DNA from: a virus
Length of the DNA: 28,017 nucleotides
IMG/VR virus record: IMGVR_UViG_3300037042_000775
Span: 1 to 28,017 of that record
Direction: 5' to 3' (one strand)
The position numbers and the translations under genes are program-made. Below, piece after piece: positions 13,146 to 20,791 of the stretch (positions within the stretch are counted from its first letter, which is position 1; each line of letters starts with the position of its first letter). The notes beneath the pieces were generated by a model. That model searched no databases, was not told the DNA's origin, and was given only the letters and a program-made list of their open reading frames with translations.

Positions 13146-13336
13146 TTACCCAATTCGCAGACGTATTGCGCAAAAAAATACGTGAAGACATGAACAACTA
13201 TGCGGACGACTTGGCTGGTGGGGCCTGTCGTTCTTTTGACGAGTACCAAAAACTTTGCGGGGTTATTCAGGGCCTAGCCTACGCAGAGTCACACCTAATG
13301 GCCCTGCTAAAGAAAGTTGAAACCTCCGATGAGTGA
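13142..13336 (+). CDS. Small conserved protein after the portal
   Basis: A 64-residue protein starting at GTG 13142, which overlaps the portal TGA by four bases (GTGA). The SFDEYQKLCGVIQGLAYAES segment is typical of small helical proteins encoded next to portal genes in several podovirus-like phages. They have no settled function but probably belong to head assembly. It is acidic to neutral, with no membrane segment, and is probably translated by coupling to the portal. Confidence 0.75.
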   Translation: MITQFADVLRKKIREDMNNYADDLAGGACRSFDEYQKLCGVIQGLAYAESHLMALLKKVETSDE

Positions 13337-13757
13337 AATACTACTACCACCCGGCATTATTTTGCCAAAAGCTATTCAGCCGTATGAAAAACCGAATGAA
13401 GCAGCTAGTGACGAAGAAAAAGCGACACAACTACCCGATCCAGTAGGGTACAAGTTGCTTTGTATTGTCCCAGAAGTGTCAGACAAGATTGAAGGTACGG
13501 ACTTGGTTAAGCCTTGGGCCACCATGAACCGAGAGGAGCAAACCACTACGGTGCTGTTCGTACTGAAAGTTGGACCTGATGCATACGGGGACAAAAACAA
13601 GTTCCCAAGTGGACCGTGGTGCAAAGCCGGGGACTTCATTACAGTGCGTACCTACACAGGCACACGCTTAAAAATGTACGGTAAAGAACTGCGCGTCATT
13701 AATGACGATCAGGTGGATGCCGTAGTCCAAGACCCTCGTGGTATTACAAACGCATAG
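13329..13757 (+). CDS. GroES-like co-chaperonin (Cpn10 fold)
   Basis: This 142-residue protein starts at ATG 13329, overlapping the previous gene by eight bases. After a 40-residue N-terminal extension, GYKLLCIVPEVSDKIEGTD aligns with the first GroES strand and mobile-loop region. VLFVLKVGPDAYGD matches the GroES GEVLAVGNG segment, and CKAGDFITVRTYTGTRLKM...ELRVINDDQVDAVVQ matches the KVGDIVIF...LIMSESDILAIVE end. Phage co-chaperonins such as T4 gp31 replace GroES so that GroEL can fold the capsid protein. Its place between portal and scaffold fits that role. No GroEL gene is in the window, so it would work with the host chaperonin. Confidence 0.75.
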   Translation: MSEILLPPGIILPKAIQPYEKPNEAASDEEKATQLPDPVGYKLLCIVPEVSDKIEGTDLVKPWATMNREEQTTTVLFVLKVGPDAYGDKNKFPSGPWCKAGDFITVRTYTGTRLKMYGKELRVINDDQVDAVVQDPRGITNA

Positions 13758-13765
13758 GAGCTATC

Positions 13766-14689
13766 ATGCCAGAAGCATTTAAATTTCCCCATGAAACAGA
13801 CGATGACACCATCGAAGTAGACATCACAGACGATGGTATTGAGGTTGAAATCGTTGATGACACCCCTGAACGAGACAAAGGCCGCAAGCCTCTCGACAAA
13901 GAAGTAGTTGACCCCACCGACGAAGAAATTGAGTCGTACTCTGCCAATGTGCAGAAGCGCATCAAGGACTTGACCCATGCCCGTCACGACGAGCGCCGGG
14001 TCAAAGAGTCAACAATGCGTGAGAAGCAGGAGTTAGAGACTTTTACCGCCCATTTGCTGGATGAGAACAAGCAACTCCGTGGTTTTGTTGATCAAGGCAC
14101 TAAGCATGTGGCGGCTAATACCCTCTCATCGGCTGAAAACGAAGTAGCGCAGGCTCGTCGTCAGTTCAAAGAAGCGCAAGAGGCTTTTGACACGGATGCC
14201 ATCATTGCAGCACAGGAAGCAATGACGGATGCCAAATTTAAATTGGAGGCTGCAAAGAATTTTCGATACGTTCCTTTACAAGCCGAAGAAAATCAGGTAC
14301 AAACGAGACAACCAGCACCCCAAAAGGTGCAACCCGACGAAAAGTCGCTGCGCTGGCAGGCAAAAAACCAGTGGTTCGGGTCAGAAGGGTTTGAAGACGT
14401 TACCAGCTACTCACTAGGGCTGCATCAAAAGCTAGTAAATTCGGGTGTTGACCCGCAAAGTGATGAATATTACGAGCAAATTAATACTCGCGTAAGAGGT
14501 AAGTTTCCTGAAGTGTTTGGAAATGGTCGGAATGAAGGCACCAAGCGTCCTGTATCGGTGGTCGCTCCTGCGACACGTTCGTCAGGAGTTAGAAAGGTTC
14601 AACTTACGACATCAGCGGTAGCGCTGGCTAAGAAGTTTGGAATGACCCCGCAGCAGTATGCTGCTCAAGTAGCAAAATTGGAGGCTTAA
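13766..14689 (+). CDS. Scaffold / capsid assembly protein
   Basis: A 307-residue protein starting at ATG 13766 after AGGAG. It is acidic and low-complexity at the N-terminus (residues 11-60), then has a long charged coiled coil of about residues 65-165 (RHDERRVKESTMREKQELE and SSAENEVAQARRQFKEAQ). The basic helical C-terminus (ALAKKFGMTPQQYAAQVAKLEA) is typical of scaffolds whose C-terminus touches the capsid protein. Position between portal and major capsid protein supports an internal scaffold that is removed on maturation. Sequence identity to a named family is not clear, so the call rests on architecture and position. Confidence 0.75.
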   Translation: MPEAFKFPHETDDDTIEVDITDDGIEVEIVDDTPERDKGRKPLDKEVVDPTDEEIESYSANVQKRIKDLTHARHDERRVKESTMREKQELETFTAHLLDENKQLRGFVDQGTKHVAANTLSSAENEVAQARRQFKEAQEAFDTDAIIAAQEAMTDAKFKLEAAKNFRYVPLQAEENQVQTRQPAPQKVQPDEKSLRWQAKNQWFGSEGFEDVTSYSLGLHQKLVNSGVDPQSDEYYEQINTRVRGKFPEVFGNGRNEGTKRPVSVVAPATRSSGVRKVQLTTSAVALAKKFGMTPQQYAAQVAKLEA

Positions 14690-14690
14690 T

Positions 14691-15143
14691 ATGGCTGATT
14701 CTCGTACAACTCGTGATCTTACTGCACGCGATAAAAATGCTCGCGCTGTTTACGTCCCTTCAAGCAATTTGCCTGATCCGACCCCTGAACCCGGATATAC
14801 ATACCGCTGGATCGGTACACATGTCTTGGGACAGAGTGACCCTACTAACGTGTCTCGTAAGTTACGCGATGGTTGGGTTCCGGTGAAAGCAATAGACCAT
14901 GAAGAGCTTATGCTAGTTGGTAATGAGAAGACGGGCAACGTCGAAGTTGGTGGGCTGATGCTATGCAAAATGCCTACTGAAAGAGCACAAGCCATTTCTG
15001 ATTATTACAACAACGCAGCACAAACCAACATGGAGTCTGTGGACAATAATTTTATGCGCCAACAAGACCCACGCATGGCGACTTTGTTTTCTGAGAGGAA
15101 ATCAACGTCAACTCGCGGGAATTTTGGTTCCGGTTCTAAATAA
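14691..15143 (+). CDS. Unassigned head-region protein
   Basis: A 150-residue protein starting at ATG 14691, with GGAGG inside the end of the scaffold gene. The visible core YTYRWIGTHVLGQSDPTNVSRKLRDGWVPV followed by a VGGLMLCKMP segment recurs in proteins next to capsid genes of many uncultured phages. The C-terminus is disordered and Ser/Gly-rich. It is probably a minor virion or head-assembly protein. No enzymatic motif is seen. Confidence 0.7.
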   Translation: MADSRTTRDLTARDKNARAVYVPSSNLPDPTPEPGYTYRWIGTHVLGQSDPTNVSRKLRDGWVPVKAIDHEELMLVGNEKTGNVEVGGLMLCKMPTERAQAISDYYNNAAQTNMESVDNNFMRQQDPRMATLFSERKSTSTRGNFGSGSK

Positions 15144-15157
15144 TTGGAGGTTTATAT

Positions 15158-16012
15158 ATGGCTTACCCCATTGTTGACGCCCCTTACGGGCTAAAACCGA
15201 TCAATCTGATCGGTGGGCAAGTATTCGCAGGTAGTACCCGCGAATATGCGATCCCTTACGACTACACAACCGCCATGTTTTATGGTGACTTTGTTTCTTT
15301 GAATCGCGGAGGCGTTAACCGCCGTGCCGTGACCACGGGAACTGTTGGCACTGTAACGGGTATCTTTTTGGGTTGTTCTTACACTAACCCTGTGACGAAA
15401 CAGAAAACGTTTTCGCAATTCTGGCCCGGTTCGCTGGCTGCTGGTGATGGCGTAGCTATTATCTGTGACGATCCTGATACGGTGTTTAAAGTCGCTGTTT
15501 GTTCTGCCACGACAGTCATTGCTTCGATTAGTGAAGCCATGATTGGTCAAAACGCTGCGATGATTAACAACGCTGCGGGTAATGTGAACACAGGTAACTC
15601 GACTAATGCGCTGCAAGCTAACTCGGGTAATGGTGCTCCTGCAACGACTGCAGCACTGCCTATGCGTGTTGTGGGTGTGGTTGGCGAAACGGCACAGGTT
15701 TCCAGCGTTCTCGCTTCCGCTGCTTCTTCGACTGTTACCATTAACTGCGCAGCCTTGCCAGTAGCGTTGACAATCGGTACAGACGTATCCTTTGTTGCTG
15801 CTAACGGTCAAAATGTTGCTACGGGTTCGTATGTTTCTGTCGCCGCCGCTGTGGGAGCTACAACCGTCACTATCAACCAAACTATCCTTAGTTCGACTGC
15901 TGGTGCTGAAATTCCGTCTGGCGCTACTATTGTGTTTACACAATATACCGAGGCACTGGTTAAGATTAACTTTGGTCAGCACCAGTATTACGCTGGCTTG
16001 GCTATTGCATAA
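15158..16012 (+). CDS. Capsid-associated / decoration-like protein
   Basis: A 284-residue protein directly before the major capsid gene, with GGAGG nine bases before ATG 15158. It starts MAYPIVDAPYGLKPINLIGG, and a GDFVSLNRGG...GIFLGCSYTNPVT arrangement follows at about residues 44-80. This beta-rich pattern is common in proteins encoded beside phage capsid genes. The C-terminal half is Ala/Thr/Val-rich beta sequence. Decoration or head-fibre function is inferred from composition and position only. Confidence 0.65.
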   Translation: MAYPIVDAPYGLKPINLIGGQVFAGSTREYAIPYDYTTAMFYGDFVSLNRGGVNRRAVTTGTVGTVTGIFLGCSYTNPVTKQKTFSQFWPGSLAAGDGVAIICDDPDTVFKVAVCSATTVIASISEAMIGQNAAMINNAAGNVNTGNSTNALQANSGNGAPATTAALPMRVVGVVGETAQVSSVLASAASSTVTINCAALPVALTIGTDVSFVAANGQNVATGSYVSVAAAVGATTVTINQTILSSTAGAEIPSGATIVFTQYTEALVKINFGQHQYYAGLAIA

Positions 16013-16023
16013 GGAGCTAAATC

Positions 16024-16935
16024 ATGGCTGTCTCACGCGCACAACTACTTAAAGAGCTACTCCCCGGACTGAATGGTCTGTTTGGTCTGGAGTACGCACG
16101 CTACGGCGAAGAGCACAAGGAAATCTATGTGGTGGAAACCTCAGAGCGTTCCTTTGAAGAAGAAACCAAACTGGCAGGCTTCGGTGCTGCACCAGTGAAG
16201 AACGAGGGTTCTGCCATTGCTTATGACAATGCGCAAGAAGCGTTCACCGCTAGGTACAACCACGAAACCATCGCTTTGGGCTTCGCAATCACGGAAGAAG
16301 CAATGGAAGATAACTTGTACGACTCACTGTCGGCTCGTTACACCAAAGGTCTCGCCCGTGCTATGGCCTACACCAAGCAGGTTAAAGCTGCTGCTGTACT
16401 GAACAACGGCTTTTCTTCCGGGTACACTGGTGGTGATGGCGTATCGTTGTTCTCTACTGCACACCCCTTGGTTAGTGGTGGCACCAACTCCAATCGTCCT
16501 TCCACAGCCGCTGACTTGAACGAGACTTCCTTGGAAGCTGCGGTCATTCAGATTGCTTTGTGGACCGATGAAAAGGGTCTGTTGATCGCTGCTAAGCCTA
16601 AGAAGCTGATTATCCCAACGGCTCTGATGTTCGTTGCTACTCGTTTGCTGGATACCAACCTCCGTGTTGGCACTACAGATAACGACATCAACGCCCTGAA
16701 GAACAACGGTTCCATCCCTGAAGGCTACTGTGTTAATCACTACTTGACCGACACAAACGGTTGGTATTTGACTACTGACGTGCCTGATGGTCTGAAACAC
16801 TTTGTACGTGTGGCTTTGGACACAAAAATGGATGGCGATTTCGATACTGGTAACGTCCGTTACAAGGCTCGTGAGCGTTATTCGTTCGGCTGGTCTGATC
16901 CATTGGGAATCTTTGGTTCACCCGGTTCGTCTTAA
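16024..16935 (+). CDS. Major capsid protein, Mu gpT-like
   Basis: A 303-residue HK97-fold major capsid protein resembling the Mu-like major head subunit gpT family. Supporting segments are FEEETKLAGFGAAPVKNEG (residues 44-62), TEEAMEDNLYD, AYTKQVKAAAVLNNGF (about 115-130), DGVSLFSTAHPLVSGGT and the C-terminal RYKARERYSFGWSDP. Length is usual for the family. AAGGAG precedes ATG 16024, and a strong terminator follows the stop, as expected for a gene that needs high, separate expression. Confidence 0.9.
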   Translation: MAVSRAQLLKELLPGLNGLFGLEYARYGEEHKEIYVVETSERSFEEETKLAGFGAAPVKNEGSAIAYDNAQEAFTARYNHETIALGFAITEEAMEDNLYDSLSARYTKGLARAMAYTKQVKAAAVLNNGFSSGYTGGDGVSLFSTAHPLVSGGTNSNRPSTAADLNETSLEAAVIQIALWTDEKGLLIAAKPKKLIIPTALMFVATRLLDTNLRVGTTDNDINALKNNGSIPEGYCVNHYLTDTNGWYLTTDVPDGLKHFVRVALDTKMDGDFDTGNVRYKARERYSFGWSDPLGIFGSPGSS

Positions 16936-16975
16936 AGTGAGTTAGGGTTGGGGGTTCCCGGCCGCTTACTGAAAA

Positions 16976-16997
16976 GGCTCCTTCGGGAGCCTTTTTT
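16976..16997 (+). terminator. Rho-independent terminator after the capsid gene
   Basis: Stem GGCTCC / GGAGCC with a TTCG tetraloop, followed by six T. The stem is extended by flanking AAAA and TTTT. This closes the packaging-and-capsid transcript about 40 bases after the capsid stop. Confidence 0.9.
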
Positions 16998-16998
16998 A

Positions 16999-17027
16999 TT
17001 GCACACAACAAAAATAAGTGTTATATT
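16999..17027 (+). promoter_or_regulatory. Candidate promoter restarting transcription
   Basis: TATATT (17022-17027) matches five of six -10 positions. TTGCAC lies exactly 17 bases upstream (16999-17004) but matches the -35 only in TTG. It starts just beyond the terminator and about 90 bases before the next gene, so a restart promoter is plausible. The call is weak. Confidence 0.35.
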
Positions 17028-17116
17028 GACAGCACTCCGGGCTTTCCGGTGCATCGAACTGTCCCGGCAGACGACATACCGATTGGTGCACTTCACTTGT
17101 ATGTAAGGAAGATATC

Positions 17117-17608
17117 ATGGGATTCGCAACACACCTTGGCCCTTGGCTGCTCGGCACTGTTAAAAACACTACCGGGTCCACTGCTGGCTCCATCCGTAAT
17201 ATGGGTGCTACCATTGTTACGCAATCCAAAGCTATTCTGTATACAGATATTACTGCGGGTACGGTAGCTTTTACCATCCCTGCAGGCTCACAGATTTTGA
17301 CCGCTGCGTTTAACACCACGGTTGCTTACGCAACTACAACACCTACTTACGCACTTCTTTCTAATGCTGTAGCAATCAATACAGCAGCAAACGGAAGCGT
17401 ATTTACAAACACGGGTATCGTAAACTTATTGCTGGGTAACAACAGCGCTGCTGGTGCAGTGCTTTGTAACAACGTAGGTGCTACCGATGCTATCATCACG
17501 TTTACACAGGCCAACGTCACTGCTACATCTGGTGCAGGTGTACTGACTATGACGTATGTTGTCCGTGACACTGACGGTTCTGCTAACCCAACTAGCACTC
17601 AACAGTAA
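17117..17608 (+). CDS. Unassigned virion-type protein, beta-rich
   Basis: A 163-residue protein starting at ATG 17117 with AAGGA upstream. The start MGFATHLGPWLLGTVKNTTG is a pattern I associate with unassigned proteins encoded after capsid genes in environmental phages. The rest is Ala/Thr/Asn-rich beta sequence without charged catalytic motifs. A structural role, such as head decoration, is inferred from position and composition. Confidence 0.7.
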   Translation: MGFATHLGPWLLGTVKNTTGSTAGSIRNMGATIVTQSKAILYTDITAGTVAFTIPAGSQILTAAFNTTVAYATTTPTYALLSNAVAINTAANGSVFTNTGIVNLLLGNNSAAGAVLCNNVGATDAIITFTQANVTATSGAGVLTMTYVVRDTDGSANPTSTQQ

Positions 17609-17614
17609 TTAATC

Positions 17615-17632
17615 ATGGGGCTTCGGCCCCAT
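17615..17632 (+). other. UUCG hairpin between two virion genes
   Basis: A perfect 7-bp stem ATGGGGC / GCCCCAT with a TTCG tetraloop lies between a stop codon and the next ribosome-binding site (AGGAG). No T tract follows, so it is more likely a processing or stabilising hairpin, or a weak terminator, than a true terminator. Confidence 0.55.
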
Positions 17633-17648
17633 TAACAGGAGATTAATT

Positions 17649-17939
17649 ATGATGCAAACTGATGTACAGTCCGTACACACTTCAGGTGCTCAGACCAATC
17701 AGGCTTTGGTATCGGGGCGAGTTCGACTTAAGTCTGTAATCGTTACAGGGGGCGCAACGGCTGGCATAGCTAAATTTTTAGCTTCCTCTGGTGGTACGAT
17801 TTTGCTTGAGTTGGACACGGGGGCAAACTCCAACATGACCAATGTTATTCTCCCCGGAGAAGGTATTTTGTTTCCAAACGGTATCTGGTACACCTCCGGA
17901 GCAACCACACCTATTGGCATTACGGTGGTCTACGGATAA
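17649..17939 (+). CDS. Unassigned small virion-type protein
   Basis: A 96-residue protein with AGGAG seven bases before ATG 17649. It is beta-rich and nearly free of long helices (RVRLKSVIVTGGATAGIAKF, then ILPGEGILFPNGIWYTSGA). Small beta-barrel proteins of this size and place are often decoration or connector proteins, but nothing here is diagnostic. Confidence 0.65.
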   Translation: MMQTDVQSVHTSGAQTNQALVSGRVRLKSVIVTGGATAGIAKFLASSGGTILLELDTGANSNMTNVILPGEGILFPNGIWYTSGATTPIGITVVYG

Positions 17940-17944
17940 AAGTC

Positions 17945-18142
17945 ATGACTGAACACCATGACACCTTTAAAACAATACTCGACGGACTCTCAATCCTGAC
18001 GGTACTTGGCACACTCAACGAAATGCTCCCATCTATTGCTTCACTGTTCACTATTGTTTGGTTGGGGTTTCGGATTTGGGAGACAGATACAGTGCGTGGT
18101 TGGACAGGTCGCAGAGGAGTAATCCATGCCGTCAACGAGTAA
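17945..18142 (+). CDS. Holin-like small membrane protein
   Basis: A 65-residue protein with two likely transmembrane segments around residues 11-25 and 28-45 (ILDGLSILTVLGTLNEM and LPSIASLFTIVWLGFRIWE), followed by a charged tail. The pattern of a hydrophobic hairpin, a central LP, and a VWLGFRIWET end recalls class II holins of podovirus-like phages. Holins open the inner membrane at lysis. No endolysin or spanin gene is visible beside it, so the lysis role is likely but unproven. It overlaps the next gene by 17 bases. Confidence 0.55.
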   Translation: MTEHHDTFKTILDGLSILTVLGTLNEMLPSIASLFTIVWLGFRIWETDTVRGWTGRRGVIHAVNE

Positions 18143-18887
18143 AAAGCAACATAACTTCATGGCAGCGATTGCACACAGTCCTGCTTTTGCCAAGAAGGTA
18201 GGCATCCCACAATCCGTGGGGCAGGACTTTAACAAGGCTGACAAAGGCCGCAAATTCAAAGAAGGTGGTGATACTATGGCTACGAAAATGAACCCCGGTT
18301 TTATGGCAATGATGGCAAAGAAAAAAGGCAAAATGGCTGACGGCGGTATGCACATGATGCCAGATGGCAAAATGATGAAAAACTCCGCTATGAACAAAGG
18401 CGGCGGCGTTAAAAAAATGGCTATGGGCGGGATGTCCTCACCGGGGATGATGGACCCCGGTAGTCGTTTTGGTAACGGTCAAACCCCTCAAATGCCTCCT
18501 CAAGCATCTCCCCCAATGGGAGGTGCTGGATTATATGCACCAATGGGCACAGGAACTCAAGCTCAAGCTCAAGCTCAACCAGCAGCTATGAAGCGCGGTG
18601 GGACTGTTAAGAAAATGGCTACGGGTGGTATGACAAACATGAAAATGGCTGAAGGCGGGATGACATTTAAGAAAATGGCTATGGGTGGTACGGCAGTTAA
18701 AAAAATGGCTACGGGTGGTATGCCAGCCGCTTTAGCTAAACACGCTGCTAAACCTGCATCAACAGCCCACGCGGGACTCAAGGCGGGTGGTATGGCTAAA
18801 GGTGGCTCGTTCCGTGCTTCGGCTGATGGTATTGCACAGCGCGGCAAGACCCGTGCACAGCAGTTCAAAAGTGGAGGAAAATGCTAA
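18126..18887 (+). CDS. Lys/Gly/Met-rich repeat protein
   Basis: A 253-residue protein with AGGAG six bases before ATG 18126. Residues 4-45 (SKKQHNFMAAIAHSPAFAKK, then VGIPQSVGQDFNKADKGRKF) are a conserved segment found in many phage proteins. The rest is low complexity: (V/F)KKMA(M/T)GG(M/T) appears at about residues 95, 161, 181 and 191. An alternating QA run lies at 145-151. The C-terminus carries ADGIAQRGKTRAQQF. It is strongly positive and probably disordered, so binding to packaged DNA or membranes is conceivable but not shown. Confidence 0.7.
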   Translation: MPSTSKKQHNFMAAIAHSPAFAKKVGIPQSVGQDFNKADKGRKFKEGGDTMATKMNPGFMAMMAKKKGKMADGGMHMMPDGKMMKNSAMNKGGGVKKMAMGGMSSPGMMDPGSRFGNGQTPQMPPQASPPMGGAGLYAPMGTGTQAQAQAQPAAMKRGGTVKKMATGGMTNMKMAEGGMTFKKMAMGGTAVKKMATGGMPAALAKHAAKPASTAHAGLKAGGMAKGGSFRASADGIAQRGKTRAQQFKSGGKC

Positions 18888-19366
18888 TGGCTACCAATCG
18901 TATCGTTTCCAAAAAAGAGTTAGAGGCGTTCAGGGATAAATATGGCGCAGATAAAGAACTGCGCGACCTCCTGAACAAAGAGCGTGGGCTTGTTCGCCGC
19001 AAAGAGGCTAACCCGACACTGGGCGAAGCTAAGGATAAAGGGGCGCAAGAAGCTGCGGATGCTATCGACCCCGGTAGCAACATGATGTTCAAGGACGTTG
19101 CACGCAACCAGTACCGTGAAAGCGGTAAGGAAATGGTTGACAAGCAAGATGCTGAATCAGCAAGGGGTCGTTCTATGTCTGCATACGTACCCCGGCGCGA
19201 CCCCAATGCAGCCGCCCGTGCAATGCTTAGCAGAGGCGAAGGTGACGAAGCAGGTAGTGCAATGAAGCGCGGCGGTGCCGTTAAGAAAATGGCCAAAGGC
19301 GGTGCTGTACGTTCAGCTTCTCAACGTGCCGATGGTTGTGCACAACGCGGTAAAACTAGGGCTTAA
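18887..19366 (+). CDS. Unassigned charged protein with RGKTR end
   Basis: ATG 18887 overlaps the upstream TAA (TAATG) with GGAGG nine bases before it; ATG 18881 is too close to that site. The 159-residue product has a charged helical N-terminal half (SKKELEAFRDKYGADKELRD), a helical middle, then GGAVKKMAKGGAV and the C-terminal ADGCAQRGKTRA. The repeat unit and end motif are shared with the preceding gene, so the two probably share an origin or a partner. Function unknown. Confidence 0.7.
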   Translation: MATNRIVSKKELEAFRDKYGADKELRDLLNKERGLVRRKEANPTLGEAKDKGAQEAADAIDPGSNMMFKDVARNQYRESGKEMVDKQDAESARGRSMSAYVPRRDPNAAARAMLSRGEGDEAGSAMKRGGAVKKMAKGGAVRSASQRADGCAQRGKTRA

Positions 19367-19368
19367 AT

Positions 19369-19611
19369 ATGAAAGCAAGTCGCGGCATGGGGGACATCAA
19401 TCCTGACAAGATGCCGAAGAGTAAACGGCTGGCTAAAGGTGGGGGAGTGAATGCTGCAGGTAATTACACCAAACCAAGCCTTCGCAAGAAGACTGTGTCC
19501 CAAGTAAAAGCAGCAGCTACCCAAGGCACGGGCGCAGGGCAATGGAGCGCGAGGAAAGCGCAGTTGGTTGCGAAGAAATATAAAGCTTCTGGTGGAGGGT
19601 ACAGAGATTGA
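19369..19611 (+). CDS. Small basic protein, GQWSARKAQ type
   Basis: An 80-residue very basic protein starting MKASRGMGDINPDKMPKSKR and ending with GQWSARKAQLVAKKYKASGG and GYRD. The GQWSARKAQ...GGGY(R/K)D pattern occurs in a small family of unknown function found in phages and other DNA viruses. Glycine and lysine content suggests a largely extended, nucleic-acid-binding or virion-internal protein. The stop overlaps the next start. Confidence 0.7.
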   Translation: MKASRGMGDINPDKMPKSKRLAKGGGVNAAGNYTKPSLRKKTVSQVKAAATQGTGAGQWSARKAQLVAKKYKASGGGYRD

Positions 19612-19841
19612 AAGCCCCTCAGAAATCCCTGAAAGATTGGGGCGACCAGAAGTGGCGTACCAAGTCAGGGAAGCCTTCGTCTAAGACGGGGGAAAGGTAT
19701 CTTCCAGAGGCAGCAATCAAGTCTTTGTCTTCTGCAGAATATGCGGCTACGACTAAAGCAAAACGTGTTGGTAAAGCGGCGGGGAAACAATTTGTAGCCC
19801 AGCCAAAAGCAATTGCAAAGAAAACAGCGGGGTACAGGTAA
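19608..19841 (+). CDS. Small basic protein, QKWRTKSGK type
   Basis: A 77-residue protein starting at TTG 19608, overlapping the upstream TGA (TTGA). LKDWGDQKWRTKSGKPSSKT, GERYLPEAAIKSL, AATTKAKR and GKQFVAQPKAIAKKTAGYR belong to a small domain of unknown function seen in phages, some bacteria and giant viruses. It is very basic. The weak start suggests coupling to the previous gene. Confidence 0.7.
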   Translation: MKAPQKSLKDWGDQKWRTKSGKPSSKTGERYLPEAAIKSLSSAEYAATTKAKRVGKAAGKQFVAQPKAIAKKTAGYR

Positions 19842-20095
19842 TGGCTAAGTCACCAGCATGGCAACGCAAAGAAGGTAAAAACCCTGAAGGCGGTTTAAAC
19901 GCCAAGGGACGTGCGTCCTACAATAAAGCAAACCCCGGCAAGCCCGGCCTGAAGGCTCCGCAACCCGAAGGTGGCTCCCGTAAAGACTCCTTCTGTGCCC
20001 GAATGACGGGAATGAAGAAAAAGCTGACTTCTGAGAAGACAGCAAAAGACCCAAATTCACGGATCAACAAAAGCCTCAAGGCATGGAAGTGCTAA
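19841..20095 (+). CDS. Small basic protein, SFCARM type
   Basis: An 84-residue protein starting at ATG 19841 (TAATG overlap). WQRKEGKNPEGGLNAKGRAS, PEGGSRKDSFCARMTGMKKK and DPNSRINKSLKAWKC match a small conserved family of unknown function, widespread in phages and some eukaryotic viruses. Two cysteines (residues 52 and 84) flank the basic C-terminal part. With the two genes before it, it forms an overlapping trio of small basic proteins. Confidence 0.75.
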   Translation: MAKSPAWQRKEGKNPEGGLNAKGRASYNKANPGKPGLKAPQPEGGSRKDSFCARMTGMKKKLTSEKTAKDPNSRINKSLKAWKC

Positions 20096-20788
20096 ATGGC
20101 AGTCTCAGGAACCACAACTTTTAATCTGGACCTCACCGAGTTGGTAGAGGAAGCTTTCGAGCGTGCAGGTTCTGAGATGCGTTCGGGCTATGACCTGAAG
20201 ACAGCACGCAGGTCATTGAACCTGCTGTTTGCAGATTGGGCCAATCGCGGCGTGAACATGTGGACGTTTGAGCAAGGGTCGATCACGTTGATCCCCGGAC
20301 AAGCTACGTATGATCTACCGTCAGACACCGTTGACTTGCTTGAGCACGTGATCCGCACGGGGGCAGGGAGCGCGTCTACGCAGGCTGACCTTACCATCAC
20401 ACGTATCAGCGTCTCCACGTACGCTACGATCCCTAACAAGCTGCAACAAGCACGTCCTATTCAGGTTTGGGTTGAGCGCAGGCAAGAGACACCCCGAGTA
20501 ACGGTGTGGCCTATCCCAGACAACACCCAGACGTACACGTTCGTTTACTGGCGCATGCGCCGTATTGATGATGCAGGTACAGGCGTAAACACAATGGATG
20601 TGCCCTTCCGGTTCATCCCGTGCATGGTGGCAGGCTTGGCATACTACTTGGCACTTAAAGTGCCAAACGGGGTGCAAAGGCTTGATACGCTTAAAGCGCA
20701 GTACGATGAGGCTTGGCAGTTGGCAAGCGACGAAGACCGTGAAAAGGCGGCTATTCGTCTGGTGCCACGGCAGATGTTCATCAACTAA
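20096..20788 (+). CDS. Head-tail adaptor-like protein 1
   Basis: A 230-residue protein directly after the previous stop. ELVEEAFERAGSEMRSGYDL, the following TARRSLNLLFADWANRG and the C-terminal FIPCMVAGLAYYLALKVP pattern match adaptor proteins of podovirus-like phages, which form a ring below the portal. The helix-beta-helix order is as expected. It sits well downstream of the portal, unlike in many phages, but a second adaptor-like gene follows at 21643. Confidence 0.7.
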   Translation: MAVSGTTTFNLDLTELVEEAFERAGSEMRSGYDLKTARRSLNLLFADWANRGVNMWTFEQGSITLIPGQATYDLPSDTVDLLEHVIRTGAGSASTQADLTITRISVSTYATIPNKLQQARPIQVWVERRQETPRVTVWPIPDNTQTYTFVYWRMRRIDDAGTGVNTMDVPFRFIPCMVAGLAYYLALKVPNGVQRLDTLKAQYDEAWQLASDEDREKAAIRLVPRQMFIN

Positions 20789-20791
20789 GTC

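Noticed and set aside
15191-15982. A 263-codon minus-strand frame opposite the gene at 15158-16012
   Set aside because: It mirrors the Ala/Thr/Val-rich codons of a convincing plus-strand virion gene, has no ribosome-binding site and gives a low-complexity Ser/Arg/Asn sequence.
18276-18887. A separate gene starting at the internal ATG 18276
   Set aside because: The segment MATKMNPGFMAMMAKKKGK could be an independent start, but the frame is continuous with the conserved upstream part and the site before 18276 is weaker than that before 18126.
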